Both the position numbers and the translations under genes were made by a program. From assembly GCF_025370935.1 (NCBI RefSeq), contig NC_133491.1:1697926-1761925 (forward strand): DNA of 64,000 bases, written 5' to 3'. This document shows, piece after piece, positions 11,059 through 23,769 of this stretch. Position 1 is the stretch's first letter; the number at the start of each line of letters is the position of its first letter. The notes below the pieces were generated by a model, which saw only the letters and a program-made list of their open reading frames with translations, searched no databases and was not told where the DNA came from. The DNA is from Choristoneura fumiferana. Taxonomy: Eukaryota; Arthropoda; Insecta; Lepidoptera; Tortricidae.

Positions 11059-11911
11059 ACAATGTTTGGTAATGAACTAAAATAGTTTCTTTGCTCACCC
11101 GCGACCTTATGATAGCTAAGTTTATTTAAAACATGCGTGTTCATGCAGTTCCTCCACCTCCACACTGTAAGAATACGCACAAATCACACAAACCCATCTA
11201 TCACCAGCACCACAATACACTGACGCGCTTCGAACTCAACTATAGCTCATCTTCAGAGCAACACAACCGTAAACCAGACAGATGTTAACACACATGATGA
11301 TGATGATGTAGAACATCTAGCATCTGGTAGTATGGTGTACAAATTCAAATTCAAAAATTCAAATGATTTATTCAGTAAATAGGCCGCAATGGGCACTTTT
11401 ACACGTCTTTTTTTAAACTACCAGCGCCTTCGAAAGACCATCATTGCCAGAAGAATGCGCCGCAAGAACTTGGCAAAAGTCATTTTTTCATAAAAATATA
11501 ATTACAAATAAAATACTTAAAAACTATATTATACAATTAAAGAAAAAAAAATCAAAAATAATAATAAAAGAAATACAGGGATGTATGGGGTCCCTTAGTT
11601 ACAATACTAAACACTATATCTAAACTATATACGTTCAGTGGAAGTGTAGAATGCTTCCACCGTCATAAATTTTAAAACGTCATTAATTACGGTTGTGTTT
11701 CTCTGAAGATGAGCTCTGGTTGAGTTCGAAACGCGTCAGTGTATTGTGGTCTGTGTTCTTACAGTGTGGAGGTGGAGGAACTGCATGAACACGCATATCT
11801 TGCATAAACTTAGCTATCGTAAGGTCGCGGGTGAGCAAAGAAATTCTTTCAGTTCATTGATAAGGACCTCCGCAAAGTAACGCCTGATTCAATAAATTAC
11901 AATGTTTGGTA
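11059..11911. mobile_element. Composite TIR element with 13-base flanking repeat
   Basis: ACAATGTTTGGTA stands on both sides (11059-11071 and 11899-11911). Inside, the ends carry inverted CTTTGCTCACCCGCGACC-type repeats of about 150 bases, as at 3786-4470. A LINE tail is inserted at 11338-11672. The flanking repeat is unusually long for a TIR transposon. Confidence 0.7.
11338..11672 (-). mobile_element. LINE 3'-end copy
   Basis: Starts with TTCAAATTCAAA repeats and GATTTATTCAGTAAATAGGC, and ends near GTGTAGAATGCTTCCACCGT. It is nested in the composite element above. Confidence 0.75.
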
Positions 11912-11919
11912 GTAAGATC

Positions 11920-12180
11920 CTTCTTCTTCGTCGTTTCGACAGAGTGGTCGTGGTCATCATTTTCTAGATACTGGTAGCAAGCTTAACAATCCGCCTCCAT
12001 TCCTCCCTGACAGCCTTCCTTATGCTTGCGTGTAGTGGTCCTTCTATTGCTGCTTTGACCTGGTCTGCCCATCTCATAGGCGATCTACCTCGTGGCCTAG
12101 TGCCTTCGACTTTCTCCTGGATCACAAGTCGCTCTATAGCTGCGTCTCCTTTACGACATGTGTCCGAAAAAAGTAAGGAT
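11920..12180 (-). mobile_element. Likely non-LTR reverse-transcriptase 3' remnant
   Basis: The minus strand resembles the C-terminal tail coding of RTE-type elements (GGCGATCTACCTCGTGG and CATTCCTCCCTGACAGCC segments), with stops and no full frame. Confidence 0.4.
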
Positions 12181-12389
12181 TGGATGATAGACGCTGTTTA
12201 GTAATAAGATTATCTGATGCAAAATTGATGTGCGTCAAACGCATTGCGTTTAATACAGCGTTGATCGCTTAAACAACCGAGCGCTTAAAACTTGCGTTTT
12301 TGAAATAATTTTTGATAATGTAACGGACGACTTATTAAATTTTTCATGAATGTAGTCTATTGGTGATGCAAGTTGCAATTACCTTAACC

Positions 12390-12680
12390 ATGTTTAGACC
12401 TTAATATGCACAAAGTGTACAACTAACATTCCACCAAAACTGGCTGACTGGACTGGGAACTGGCTCATGCATACATGTTTATTTAACGTTTGGGCTCCAC
12501 AGAAAACCAGCGTTACTGCACATAATGTGCGGCAACACATGCTGAGTGGAGACCCTTTTTGGTATCCTGCTGTGTCACCTAGTAACATAGTTTTAGTGCT
12601 AGTTCTAGTCTTAGTTTTAGGTGGTACATTTTTGGAGCCAAAATAAACTTTTCTTTCTTTCTTCTTTCTTTCAAAAGATA
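12390..12680 (+). mobile_element. LINE 3' UTR with CTTT-rich tail
   Basis: Ends GGAGCCAAAATAAAC followed by (CTTT)n, typical of a non-LTR 3' end. The antisense open frame over it is not protein-like. Confidence 0.5.
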
Positions 12681-12925
12681 ATTTAAAATGTAAATATAGA
12701 TGTAACTTTATGAGTAAAGCCATAATATGCCTTTTAGTGTTAAAGTAAAAGGCCGCCTACACACGATGTTGCTCTTGGCATCTTGAGGAGACTTGTACAA
12801 GCTTTTATTTTGCTTGCAATTTTTTATGTAAATTGTAGGTAATAAGTTTACTTTGTTTTTATCAATAGAACGTTTTCAATAAAGTTCAAACTATTTTTTA
12901 TATAAAATGTACGCCATCCTACAGC

Positions 12926-13335
12926 CCAATGAGGGCTATCGCTTATTGATTCGCCGCTAGAGGCGCTAGTGTAGCTAGAGGTCTCCGAATGTCAAAATGT
13001 TAAAAAGGTTTATTTATAATTAGAATAATTTTGTGAATATTTTGCGATACCTGAAATTGATTATGTCAAATATGCGTTATGGGGCAATGACTGTGTTTTG
13101 CGACAGTTTTGTCTTTCGGAAACCTTTGTCCTCCCTTTTTCCGAACAAAACGGGACTACGCAACACTGTGGCATGCTCGATATTTTTATGGTACGGTTTT
13201 AAGGTATTAAATATGATTTTTAAATGTAAGTTTTGTTTTCACGCCCGTAATAACAAACTAACCGTCATACTTCAGGCAGGACCTTTGTCTACAGTGGCGC
13301 CCACTGGTGAGCGCGAAAACGGTAGCCCTCATTGA
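12926..13335. mobile_element. TIR element (CAATGAGGGCTATCG family), copy 1
   Basis: The termini CAATGAGGGCTATCG and CGGTAGCCCTCATTG are inverse. The interior (GACTACGCAACAC, GGCATGCTCGATATTTTTAT) matches 17953-18855. Confidence 0.7.
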
Positions 13336-13339
13336 CGTT

Positions 13340-14400
13340 GCTTGTCTACAAACATCAAAAATGTTGCTTTACATTCTTCGAATAAACTTTGCAGTGTAAT
13401 AGAAATAACAAAAAGTAAGTAATTTTGTTTTCGAAAGTCGTTCAGTTTGACGAGTAGAATCTATACTTTAATTATTTGTTCCTCTAAAGGGCCCGACTGT
13501 ATAATTACTCCTTGAGTATGTTTTGTGTGCAAGCAGCCTTAAACCATATCTCTTTACTTTGTTATTCTCATTGTTAATAACAAAGTAAACGAACTATGTA
13601 ATCTGTACATATAGTTATTTACAAAGTAAGCATAGGTAAGTGTATAAGTATACTTGACATTGCGAGCCATAATGTATTTACTTAGAGTACATAAGGAATT
13701 TATATAATACATAACGTTTATACTATGTTCTTTCGTTTTATTACTACTTAATATACTTGGGATAGTTGGGAATTTCCACGGGAATTCAATAAATTCCCGG
13801 AATTTCAATTATATCTGCCGAGTTTGTATTGTAGTCTACGCGTGTGAAACCGTAGGTAAAGACTATAGTAGGTAGAACAAGAATGAACAATTCTTGACGC
13901 AAAAGACAAGGATGCATTTAGATTCTAGATTCAAAAGATTTGAATGAAGACTCAAGAATTTTAAATTAAAAATAATGTTTTGGTCAGAGAAACTCAACGT
14001 TCTTTAACAAAGACGACAGGTATTTATTAAATTAAATATGCGGTGATGTTTCGTTCAAAATTAAAATTCTTTGATTAAATACCTACGTAATAGAATGTTC
14101 ACTTTAATGTTAAGAATTTATAGACAGTAGATTAAAGAAAGTCATTTTCAGTTTAAAACTATATTTTTTGTACAAATTGTTTTGGGAATTCCTAAAAAGA
14201 TTTTTTTTTTTAAACAATGTGGATTAGTAATTTGAACCAAGTAAAGTATTTTTGGATAAGATATATAATAATTGCTTTAAAAAATATGCTTCAAGATATA
14301 TTTACGTCATAAAGAAAGATATAATTTCTATCTGTGTAGTAATTTGTATCCCGCATATCGCTTAGCATCAACATAAAATGGTGAAGAAAAAACACCTAAT
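13340..14400. other. Unassigned AT-rich stretch
   Basis: No exon-like frame. A short segment near 13770-13800 (CCACGGGAATTCAATAAATT) recurs near 48280-48320, so some of it is dispersed repeat. Confidence 0.5.
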
Positions 14401-14417
14401 TAAGTAAGTAGTTATGT

Positions 14418-15060
14418 ATGTTGGATGTCATCATGGAACAAATGACCGTGGAAAGAACGGTGGTGGAAGGAACGTGGATGCGTAGTAGCAAAGAAAATGA
14501 AACGCCTTATTATGCTTATTACTACCCTGGTGACAGATACGAACTCTTGCAACTGATAATGATGGGCAAAGTGGCAGGCAAAAGAGCAGTGGGTCGTAGG
14601 AAGAAATCGTGGCTACGCAATATCCGGGAATGGACGGGATAGATATGCGGAGCTGACTGCCAACCTTCACTAGTTGGAGAGGCACTTGAAGAGAGAAGAG
14701 AGACTACCCTGGTCAAAGCGAAGGGCGCGCGAGCGACTAGATCAGCCACATCTTCGAGATCCAGTCAACCTGTGAGCGGGGCAATCCACAAATTCAAGGT
14801 CGCTCAGCGAGCTATGGAATGGAGAGAGCAATGCTGGGGGTTTCTTTGAAGGATAAAATCCGAAATCACATTATCCGACAAAGAACGAAAGCCACCGACA
14901 TTGCTCAGAGAATTAGTTCGCTGAAGTGGCGCGGGGTAGTCACGTCTGTCGCAGGACCGATGAACGGTGGAGTAGACGAGTCCTCGAATGGAGACCACAG
15001 ATCTCATTCTCTTTGGCTGTCGCCCTGTCGGAGGCTGAATAGCGCTTTAGACTCTTGCAT
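14418..15060 (+). mobile_element. Two RTE-like reverse-transcriptase tail fragments, broken
   Basis: 14522-14642 reads YELLQLIMMGKVAGKRAVGR and KKSWLRNIREW. 14819-14980 reads MERAMLGVSLKDKIRN and similar. Both match C-terminal tails of RTE-type non-LTR elements seen elsewhere here (48600-48812 and 16203-16575). Stops and frame changes show decay. Confidence 0.7.
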
Positions 15061-15659
15061 GCGCCACGGCAGAAAAAAATGGCTGTCTGTCAGTGCGGTT
15101 CCTTCGCGGGAAATTCAGCGGACTTCGTATGTTGTGTAATTAAATAATAAGAAGCTCGACTTGTGTGAATACATTTTAAACTGTACTTATTATAAACCTC
15201 GTAAATAGTGTTAAATACTTAGTATGATTTTTTTAATGTAAAAAACAATAGGTAAACATAGTGATTATACGGTGTGGATTTGGCGAGCGCTTTATCAAAG
15301 TTGGCTTCATTGAGGTTTGTGGTTCATAAATTGCTTTATTAATTTTGCACAAAACGAATAAACCACTATATTACACTTGTCACTATATTATATTATCGAA
15401 GCTTTTATAAAACATCATTAAAATCGCAAACTTAAAAGGTAAATATTCAAACGAAATAGCTAAGTAGTCGTTGCTAGGCGACTCGGTCGCCTTAGCAATG
15501 GCTAATAACGCCTAGCAACCAAAAAACGCTGAAAAAAGCACGTTACTTGTATGACGACCCCTTTAATTTGTAACTTTATTTTATTTTTAGTATTTGTTGT
15601 TATAGCGGCCACAGTAATAGGTACATAATCTGTGAAAATTTCAAGTGTCTAACTTTTAC

Positions 15660-15770
15660 GGCTTAAGAGATTGAGCCCTGTGACAGACGGACAGACAGAC
15701 AGACAGACAGCGGGGTCTCAGTAATAGGGTCCCGTTGGCACCCTTTGGGTACGGAACCCTAAAAAAGCAT
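15660..15770. repeat. Fragment of GGTTCCG-ended repeat family
   Basis: Contains ACGGACAGACAGACAGACAG and GGGTACGGAACCCTAAAAAA, as in the longer copies at 18970, 37968, 45655 and 59330. Confidence 0.6.
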
Positions 15771-16190
15771 TTTAAATAACTAAATGACCTTTTTACGGTA
15801 ACAGAAGTCACAGGAAGTTAATTTTTATTGACGCATATCCGCCTCTTTGCCTTCTATCAGCTACTGCACGACTTTTTCAGTACCTACTGTAACCGGGGTT
15901 TTTCTTCAGGACATTTTTTAGTTTAAAATGAACTTTTATATTGTCTTTTTTCCTTATAATGTTGACATAGCAAATAGCGCCTTCGTCCGTCGTTATAAAA
16001 TCCGGGTATTGTGTCAAATCAATATTGTGAATGTAAATATCATACGAGCACTTTATTACGACTCCAGTTGAAATACTTGAAAATTATGAACTTTAAATAA
16101 GATGTACATTATTTAGATTAAAATAAACACTTCTGTAATTAGATTTTCAACTAAACTTGTATTTTTACGACATAAATTAATGTAATTTGA
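15771..16190. other. Unassigned non-coding stretch
   Basis: AT-rich; nothing recognised. Confidence 0.5.
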
Positions 16191-16202
16191 CATCATCAAC
16201 AT

Positions 16203-16581
16203 CATGTCAGCCGAAAGACGTCCACTGCTGGACATAGGCCTCCCCCTAGGCTCTCCACTCAGACCGGTCTTGTGCTTTTCGCATCCACCGCGATCCTGCG
16301 ATCTTAACCAGGTCGTCGCTCCATCTTGTTGGAGGCCTACCGACAGCTCGTCTCCCGGTCCGCGGACACCATTCGAGAACCTTTTGACCCCATCGGCCAT
16401 CAGTCCTGCGAGCAATGTGCCCCGCCCATTGCCACTTCAGTTTTGCAATTCTTCGAGCTATGTCGGTAACCTTAGTTCTATTGCGGATATCATCATTTCT
16501 GATTCTATCCCGCAGAGAAACCCCAAGCATAGCCCTCTCCATAGCCCTTTGAGTGACTTTGAGCTTCCTCATGAGGCCCAT
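16203..16581 (-). pseudogene. RTE-like reverse-transcriptase C-terminal remnant
   Basis: The minus-strand frame reads KVTQRAMERAMLGVSLRDRI, AKLKWQWAGHIARRTDGRWG and GRRAVGRPPTRWSDDLVK and ends at a GATGATG tail. It is the 5'-truncated 3' end of a non-LTR element. Related copies: 23488-23740, 35052-35405 and 44868-44955, all on the minus strand. Confidence 0.8.
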
Positions 16582-16810
16582 CGTAATTTGGCATATTGTT
16601 TTAAAAATATATTAGGGCGAAAAAGGTGTGTACGGTTGTAGGTACCGTACTTACAGAGTTCTAGAGGTGTAAACCTAAGAAGGTAAGTATTCATTTTATA
16701 AACAAAACAAAAGTGAATATTCAAATGTATTTGTTTTTTCTGCCAACCATACCCTTTGCTACGAAAAGTGCACGTTGATAACGATCACTTAACTTAGAAC
16801 TAAAACAATG

Positions 16811-16990
16811 TGAATAGAATAGAATAGAATAGAAAATATTTATTCGCTAAACGCACAAAAATAATAACGAAAATACAACAATATGCGAACTCGCGAAGCG
16901 GTCCCAGCTCAGCATAGTGTTGGCCGGGTAGGCCAACGCTGGTCTTCCGCTGTGACCGCTCCGATGTGCGGGCCAAGACGCGAGCAAAAG
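16811..16990 (-). mobile_element. LINE 3' UTR with (TAGAA)n start
   Basis: GAATAGAATAGAATAGAA then TATTTATTCGCTAAACGCAC and a GC-rich body. On the minus strand this is a 3' end with a short-repeat tail. Confidence 0.5.
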
Positions 16991-17743
16991 TTATTTTTCT
17001 TATAAAACAACTGTAATTGCATTACAAAGCACTTATATAAACAAGATAAATGAAGTCATAAGCTATTATTTTAATGTGATAAGTACATACATTATCTAAT
17101 TTGCGTCTACAAGTGTTATTAAGTATTCCAATTAACTTCGCAGTACCGTTTAGGTATGGAATCGTGAAGAAACATGACAACTACGAGTATAATTAACTAT
17201 GGTTTACTATACTTATCTACAATTGCATCTGAGGATCACAGTAATAAGTCAATGTATACTAAATAACTATTAGTTCGAAGGACTCGCGTTGCTAGGCACA
17301 CTTGACACCCCAAACTTCAGTCTACTCCTGACCACGGCCACTGCAATGATGCCGAAACGTCGAGGTATTGATGAGGTATTATATTACTCGTGTGTGTTAG
17401 CGTGATAAGTCCCGTTCATTGTATTTTGACTATGAGTGAAAGTCACGAAGTTTAAAACGTTTAAAACTATTAAACTATTTCATCTCACACACCTAAATAT
17501 TTACTGAGACAATAATGAGTCAAAAACAGCGTATAACCGCCAAATATCTCAAATGATGCTAGACACTCTAATTAGTATTCATAAAGGATGGCAGTGACAC
17601 AGTTCCATTTGCAAGTGCAGCCGAGGTCCGAATCACAAGCAGGTGATAGATTACATCGGGATTTACGATCAATACCTACCATCCTTGAAAATAAGGATGA
17701 CTGCGTCTGCACGATAATCTATGCTAGTATTAACAAAACAAAG

Positions 17744-17817
17744 AGCGTATAGCCAAAGTGGTTAGACAATCTGACTACGAAGCTTGAGGGCCTGGGTTCG
17801 ATTCCCGGTCGGGGCGA
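17744..17817 (+). mobile_element. tRNA-like SINE head
   Basis: Contains an A-box-like GTGGTTAGAC and a B-box GGGTTCGATTCCCGG. The acceptor stem does not pair, so it is not a working tRNA. A copy on the minus strand lies at 41432-41512. Confidence 0.6.
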
Positions 17818-17952
17818 TATTTGTGTGAATAGTTAATACGAATGTTTGTTCTATAATAATAGGGTCTTAGAGGTTTAATATATATATAGAAGTATGTATC
17901 TATTACCTAACTAGTACCCATAGTACAAGCTTTGCTTAGTTTGGGACTAGGT

Positions 17953-18855
17953 TAATGAGGGCTATCGCGTATGAATTCGCCGCTAGAGGCGAGAGAGTCA
18001 CTGTTTTTGGGTAAGCTACGCAGGTTTATCTATAATTAGAATAATTTTGTGAACATTTTGCAATACGGGTTATTATTTCGAGAGGTTCAATTGTGTTCAG
18101 ACTCAAATTTTCAGTTATAAAATTAGAAATATATCGTTTATTATTTTTAAGTTGCTTAAGATTTCTCACTGAAACTTGTGGTAAATATTGAAGTTATTAA
18201 TCTTACATTAATTAAATAATTTCTAGATAGTATTTAAAAGTTACAAAAATGACAATTTGTAGTCGTCATTTTCGTGGTCAAGTTTTAATTTTTTTTTTTT
18301 ATATAGATATCGATTGTCTATTTCTGTTGATACCTGATTAATTAATAATGCTTATTCGTTTTCTCATTATGATCGGATTTTCATTCAAATAGTACAATTA
18401 TAAGATTTGAAATAAACAAAATGTTCTTTTTCGTGGTCTCGGTGCTATTTTTTGTTACCGTTAAAATTGGATTTTTGCTTTTTTTAACCAAAATAAACTT
18501 TATCGATCTCTTATAATATAAAGCATCTTATCGGTACATATCCTTATGTTCAAAATAAACAGACCACATCAAAATGTGTGTTTTTATTTCTGTAACATTT
18601 ATCTTACACCTCAAATAATTACCCATACCTACCTGAAATTATGGCAAATAAGTATGCGTTACGGGGCATTGAATGTCTGTGTTTTGAGATAGTTTTGTCT
18701 TTCGGAAACCTTTGTCCACCCTTTCTTCCGAATAAAACGGGACTACGCAACACCGTGGCATGCTCGATATTTTTATGGTACCTACGGTTTTAAGGTATAA
18801 AATATGATTTAAGTAAATGTAAATTTTATTTTCACGCCCGTAATAACAAACTTAG
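17953..18855. mobile_element. TIR element (CAATGAGGGCTATCG family), copy 2, interrupted
   Basis: Shares its left end and body with 12926-13335 but carries about 550 bases of extra AT-rich sequence near 18080-18630. The right terminus is lost. Confidence 0.6.
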
Positions 18856-18969
18856 GTACTTAACAAACTTATGGAATGGAAACCACCACACTGACAGAGA
18901 AATTTCTTTAGTTTTCTCCTATATGTATTTTGGGTAATGTCAGGAATAATTGTTTTCTTTCTTTTCTTT

Positions 18970-19560
18970 TTAGGGTTCCGTAGTCAACTAGGAACCCTTA
19001 TAGTTTCGCCATGTCTGTCCATCTGTGTGTCCGTCCGCGGCTAAGCTCAGAGACCGTTAGTAGGTTCTAGAAAGCTGTGATTTGGCATGAATGTACATAT
19101 CAGTCACGTTGACAAAGTGGTGAAATAAAAAACTAAAAAAAATTTTTTAGAGGGTCTCCCATAGACGTAAAGTGGGGGTGTTTTTTTTTCTCTCGACTAA
19201 ACCTATAGGGTGTAGTATCGTTGGATAGATCTAAAACCATGGGGGGTTAATAAAACGATTTTTCTATTCAGTGATGTGTTTGCGAAATATTCAACTTTTA
19301 AGTGCAAATTTTCATTAAAATCGGGCGCCCCCCGCCCCTTCTAAAATCTAAATTTTTGGGAGGAAAAATATGAAAAAAATCAGAATGATAGTTAATATAT
19401 CAAACTTACAAGGAAAATTATAGCGGCTAAGATTGCTTGAGAATTATTAGTAGTTTAAGAGTAAATAGGAGCCTAAGGTATAAAATATAAGTACCTAAAC
19501 AAAATCCTTAGAAACACATTATTTGATTTTCTGCTGATAGGGACGCCCCTACCCCCAATA
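18970..19560 (+). mobile_element. GGTTCCG-ended repeat family, long copy
   Basis: Starts TAGGGTTCCGTAGTCAACTA, then CCTTATAGTTTCGCCATGTC, and carries the AGACGTAAAGTGGGGGTG and CGGGCGCCCCCCG segments shared with 37968-38588 (opposite strand) and 45655-46433. Confidence 0.7.
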
Positions 19561-19569
19561 CTCACCTTT

Positions 19570-20580
19570 GACGTTTTAGCTTCGTAATTTTTTGTTTGAT
19601 TGACAAAATAAACTAACAGATTACCTAATTATGCATTATTTATTTACCTGGAACACCTTACTCACTCTTACAAGAAAATTACGTTTCTATTACCGACCTA
19701 GACTTTTTTACAAACCGGATTTACATTAATGGTTACTTGCTGGAAACATATAAATCTCGAGTTAGCGTTAAGCTCAGTTTAGTAGTGTCAAAATGTATGG
19801 AACTGTCAAGCTTAAGCCAGGTTTAACTACTAAATCTAGATTTATCTTTTCATGCAAGACGGCCTTAAACATTAAAGCATTTCTGACAGGAGTTGGTGCT
19901 TAATGTACGCTTTTTTTACTAATAACCACACTTAGAAAAGCAAATGGCAAATTTAACCCTTGTAGGATCACAATGAACCCTTGGAAGAGGGTAGGTTTGT
20001 TTGTCCGTCTGTCAGAACAAGTTTGCTTCAAATTTACTGGACCGATTAAGTTGAAACATTTTGGAAGCAAATCTAAGTGTTGCGAACTGTACCGTGTGAT
20101 GCCAAACATATATTTAAGTTTTATCATCAAATAGAAGTTGCATTGACCACACTCCCATTTCCAAAATATTACTTAGGTACTTAATTTTTTTTAAATAAAT
20201 ACCTACACAAAGTATTTTTTTCTTGTAGATTACAGGAAAACTCTAAAAAAATATGTGGCTTAAAAAATCCGGCCAAGTTAGTATAATTTGCGCACCGAGG
20301 GTTAGTAGAGCCCCTTCTCTAAGCAAAACGTACGCTCTCTGGGAGCATTTTAGATGGTTTCATTTTATTATGGACAAGCCAACATAACTCTTGTCATAAA
20401 GTTCTTGATGGCAATTGACTACCGGTATATTGACTATTCAACAATATTCAACATTCGCTAAAGTCGTATGACTAAAAGATAATAAAAATCCCTCGCGGTT
20501 GAACAATGACAATAAATGACAGTTTGTCATTCATTACTTACTAGAGAAAAATTCCGCTGGATGAATCATCTGACTTAAAC
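19570..20580. other. Unassigned non-coding stretch
   Basis: AT-rich; the only long open frame (19900-20130, minus) lacks protein-like composition. Confidence 0.5.
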
Positions 20581-20588
20581 TTGACTTA

Positions 20589-21186
20589 GGCACTTGTCCC
20601 ACCGCCGACGATGAGCGCGAGAAAGCGAGCAGGCGGTAACTAGAAAGAGTGTGTCTGAGCAGCGAGTAATTTAGTCGAGCTATTTTTTTTAGTAGTTTAG
20701 TAGTGAGTAGCACCCCCACCACGCGTCCGTGCTTACTGCTAAGTCCGAACCGTCGATTTACTCGAGTTCATTAGTTGGCGTGAAAATGTCGTTTCGCTGG
20801 AGCGAGGAAACCACTTTAATACTCGACTGTAATGCGAACGATTTTTAGGCAGTAGCGAATAGTTTAGCTACTAAATTACTCGCTACTAGCCTAGTCCGGC
20901 CTTAAGCGAGTGTCCGTGTGCGACGGGCGATTACTCGCTAGTGCGGAGCGGGCGTCAAGCTGACATCGCTGAGCGGAGTATCTATAGCTCAGCGAGTTTT
21001 ATAGCTCTTGTCGCTGCGACAAAAGATGTAAGAGCGAGTTCTCGCCGACAGTGTGAACAGCCAGCGATCAACTATTAATATATGTGTCTCTTTTACTCAC
21101 ACAGTATCTTATATCTTTTGTTCGTTTCTTGAGCGAGAAAATAGTCGATAGCCAATCGTTTCCTCGCTGGCGGTGAGACAACTGCC
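20589..21186. mobile_element. PIF/Harbinger-like TIR element, 598 bp
   Basis: TTA on both sides (20586-20588, 21187-21189). The termini GGCACTTGTCCCACCGCCGA and the inverse of GGCAGTTGTCTCACCGCCAG match. The interior is rich in GAGCGAG/CTCGCT words and has no transposase frame, so it is non-autonomous. Confidence 0.75.
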
Positions 21187-21702
21187 TTAAAGGAACAAAA
21201 TCAACCAGGATTTAAGGTTTTCAGGGTTTTGCATCTCAAGAGGGGAAATACGGAGCCCTTACTTATAGGATCCGGTAATTCATATTCTTCTGTGCACTAC
21301 TCAAGTCTAATTAGTAATTGGCATTGGTCTCATAAAAAAAACAATATTTATTAATAAGCAAATTTAAGACAACTATATGAAGGATTTTGGTTTCAATTGG
21401 ATTTTCAAATTTTTATTCTATTTATAAGTTACCGGAATTATAGCTAAACATAGTTGCCGTGGCGTTAAAAACTACGTTTATCTTTTGCCTGTCACAATTA
21501 TTTAAAAAAAAACCTAGTGTCATCTGTCACCTGTTAGTGTTAGGATTACTCGTGTAGGCGGTTTAGTTAAGTACATAACGTTAATTTACGTTGAAGGTCA
21601 AACAAAAGTCAAACGTTATTTTGCAAATATCACGATCATTTAGAATTTATTTAAAAAAAATGTTTTAAAATGATTTAATAAAATCGAAATGGTTTTGGAA
21701 TT

Positions 21703-21952
21703 AGACCACATGCAAGGTCCACCCGGATTGCTACCATCATCTTGCTCGCTAATCCTGCCGTGAAGCAGCAGTGCTTGCACTGTTGTGTTCGTCGTGGAGA
21801 GTAAGACAGCCGGTGAAATTACTGGCACTTGAGGTATTCCATCTTAGGCCTCAAGGTTGGCAACTCATCGTGTTCCAGATGTGTATGGGCGGTGGTGATC
21901 TTACCATCAGAAGACCCACTTGCTCGTTTGCCATCCAGTCGAATAAAAAAAA
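21703..21952 (+). mobile_element. A-tailed SINE or LINE-tail repeat
   Basis: Same family as 10295-10586, slightly truncated at the 5' end. Confidence 0.75.
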
Positions 21953-22547
21953 CATCGTAAAAAGTGACCAATGCCAATTGCCGTCTCTCTATTGCGTGGA
22001 AAAAATGACACGGTAATTAGACTGATGCACAGAATGAGAATAACCGGGTCATACGTTTGTCTGTCAGTTTATCCGTCTAGCTAATTTGCTCCGAATCTAC
22101 TGAACGGGAAAGTTGAAAGTTAACGCTCAAGAAATACATTAATTATTCCTTCTATTTATTTTTTATTTAGGGATGTACAGAACTCTCGGTGCGCGAGTCT
22201 ACCTCGCTTTGGCCGGGTGTTTATCGGTAATTCAAAATAAGCTGCAAAAACCCGACCGAACCTTATATGAGTTAACTTTTTTACTAGTTTTCCTTGCATT
22301 CTGGTTTTCTTGGAATCATATTCAGGGCCCGCAAATCTAGGGCGTTGGTAAGTACAGAGCTTTAGTCATGGCTATTCATCTTGCTGTAGATATAATTAGA
22401 AAGGCAACCATGCGTAATATAATAGGGATTATGTTGCACCATATTTCGAAAATAACTGCATTCTGTCCACGTTTTTACAAACTTTTATTTAATTTGTCCT
22501 GTTTATTGTTGTCGGATTGACTTAAAATTTGGTACAGAAATGTTTTT

Positions 22548-22667
22548 CCATTATATTTTGTCGGTTAAGTTGGTATTTATCTTTTTTTCTCAATTAGCTC
22601 CAGTAAACTTCAGTAAACTAGTTGAGACAGCAAGATAAATACGAAATTTACCGACAAAATACGATGG
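22548..22667. repeat. Short palindromic MITE, copy 1
   Basis: Ends ATTTTGTCGGTTAA and its inverse TTTACCGACAAAAT. A second copy at 31054-31171 has the same length and similar flanks, so this is a mobile family. Confidence 0.75.
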
Positions 22668-22780
22668 CAATACATTATTCACTACATCTGTAAAGTAAGT
22701 TGGATGCAAGTAAAATCAACAAAAAGTGCAGTCAGGAAAAAAGCACTTGGAATTTAAGTACATCGTAGAAATAACGTTAA

Positions 22781-22950
22781 TTTTTTTTTTATTTGACTGG
22801 ATGGCAAACGAGCAAATGGGTCTCCTGATGGTAAGAGATCACCACCGCCCATAAACATCTGCAACACCAGGGGTATTGCAGACGCGTTGCCAACCTAGAG
22901 GCCTAAGATGGGATACCTCAAGTGCCAGTAATTTCACCGGCTGTCTTACA
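22781..22950 (-). mobile_element. A-tailed SINE or LINE-tail repeat, 5' truncated
   Basis: Starts with poly-T and TTTGACTGGATGGCAAACGA, and stops inside the family core. Confidence 0.75.
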
Positions 22951-23487
22951 TCAAAACATCGTAGTAATGAGCCCCGACTGTTGTAGTTTAATTAGGTGCT
23001 TAACAGAGTTCTAGATTATTACGTATACTTTTTTTTCTTTTTAGTTTTTTTCAAGTTTTAGGCGGTTTTAGTGGGGTTTTATTAAAAATCAAATAGACCA
23101 AAATACATTATGTTAATATTAGGCAATATGAATTGTGTCAAACCCATTATAAATGTAATTATAATATTGCCTAATACAAAATTCGATGCACATGAATCGT
23201 CAAATTGCTGATTTCGAAGATAACCCCGATTTTGACAAAAGGCATTGTATTTGAACCTAACGCTGGGCAGTTATATTTGATCCGTGTAACTATTCGGAAG
23301 TTAAACCACTAAGTGTGTAACCCATAAAGTGCATGTACAGTTTTTTTTAATTTCTAAGCACCACTCGCATGGTCTAAGGTTAAAAAAAATAATTGTTCGT
23401 TAGCCTTGGGCTACGAACAAATAATAAGTCGTCTTGGGTTATAGATGACAGTTTAATGTATTTTGACATTACTTAACCCTGGGTTCA

Positions 23488-23740
23488 TCATCATCATGTC
23501 AGCCGAAAGACGTCCACTGCTGGACATAGGCCTCCCCCAAGGCTCTCCACTCAGACCGGTCTTGTGCTTTCCGCATCCACCGCGATCCCGCGATCTTAAC
23601 CACGTCGTCGCTCCATCTTGTTGGAGGCCTACCGACAGCTCGTCTCCCGGTCCGCGGACGCCATTCGAGAACCTTTTGACCCCATCGGCCATCAGTCCTG
23701 CGAGCAATGTGCCCCGCCCATTGCCACTTCAGTTACCCTG
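23488..23740 (-). pseudogene. RTE-like reverse-transcriptase C-terminal remnant
   Basis: Very close to 16203-16575 but shorter. It ends in a GATGATGA tail on the minus strand. Confidence 0.75.
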
Positions 23741-23769
23741 GGTCACTTCAGTTAACTGTTAACACGAAG

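Noticed and set aside
16204..16641. 145-residue plus-strand protein
   Set aside because: Antisense of the RTE-type reverse-transcriptase tail; the minus strand has the recognisable motifs.
17744..17817. tRNA gene
   Set aside because: The acceptor stem does not pair, and a second copy exists on the other strand in a repeat context.
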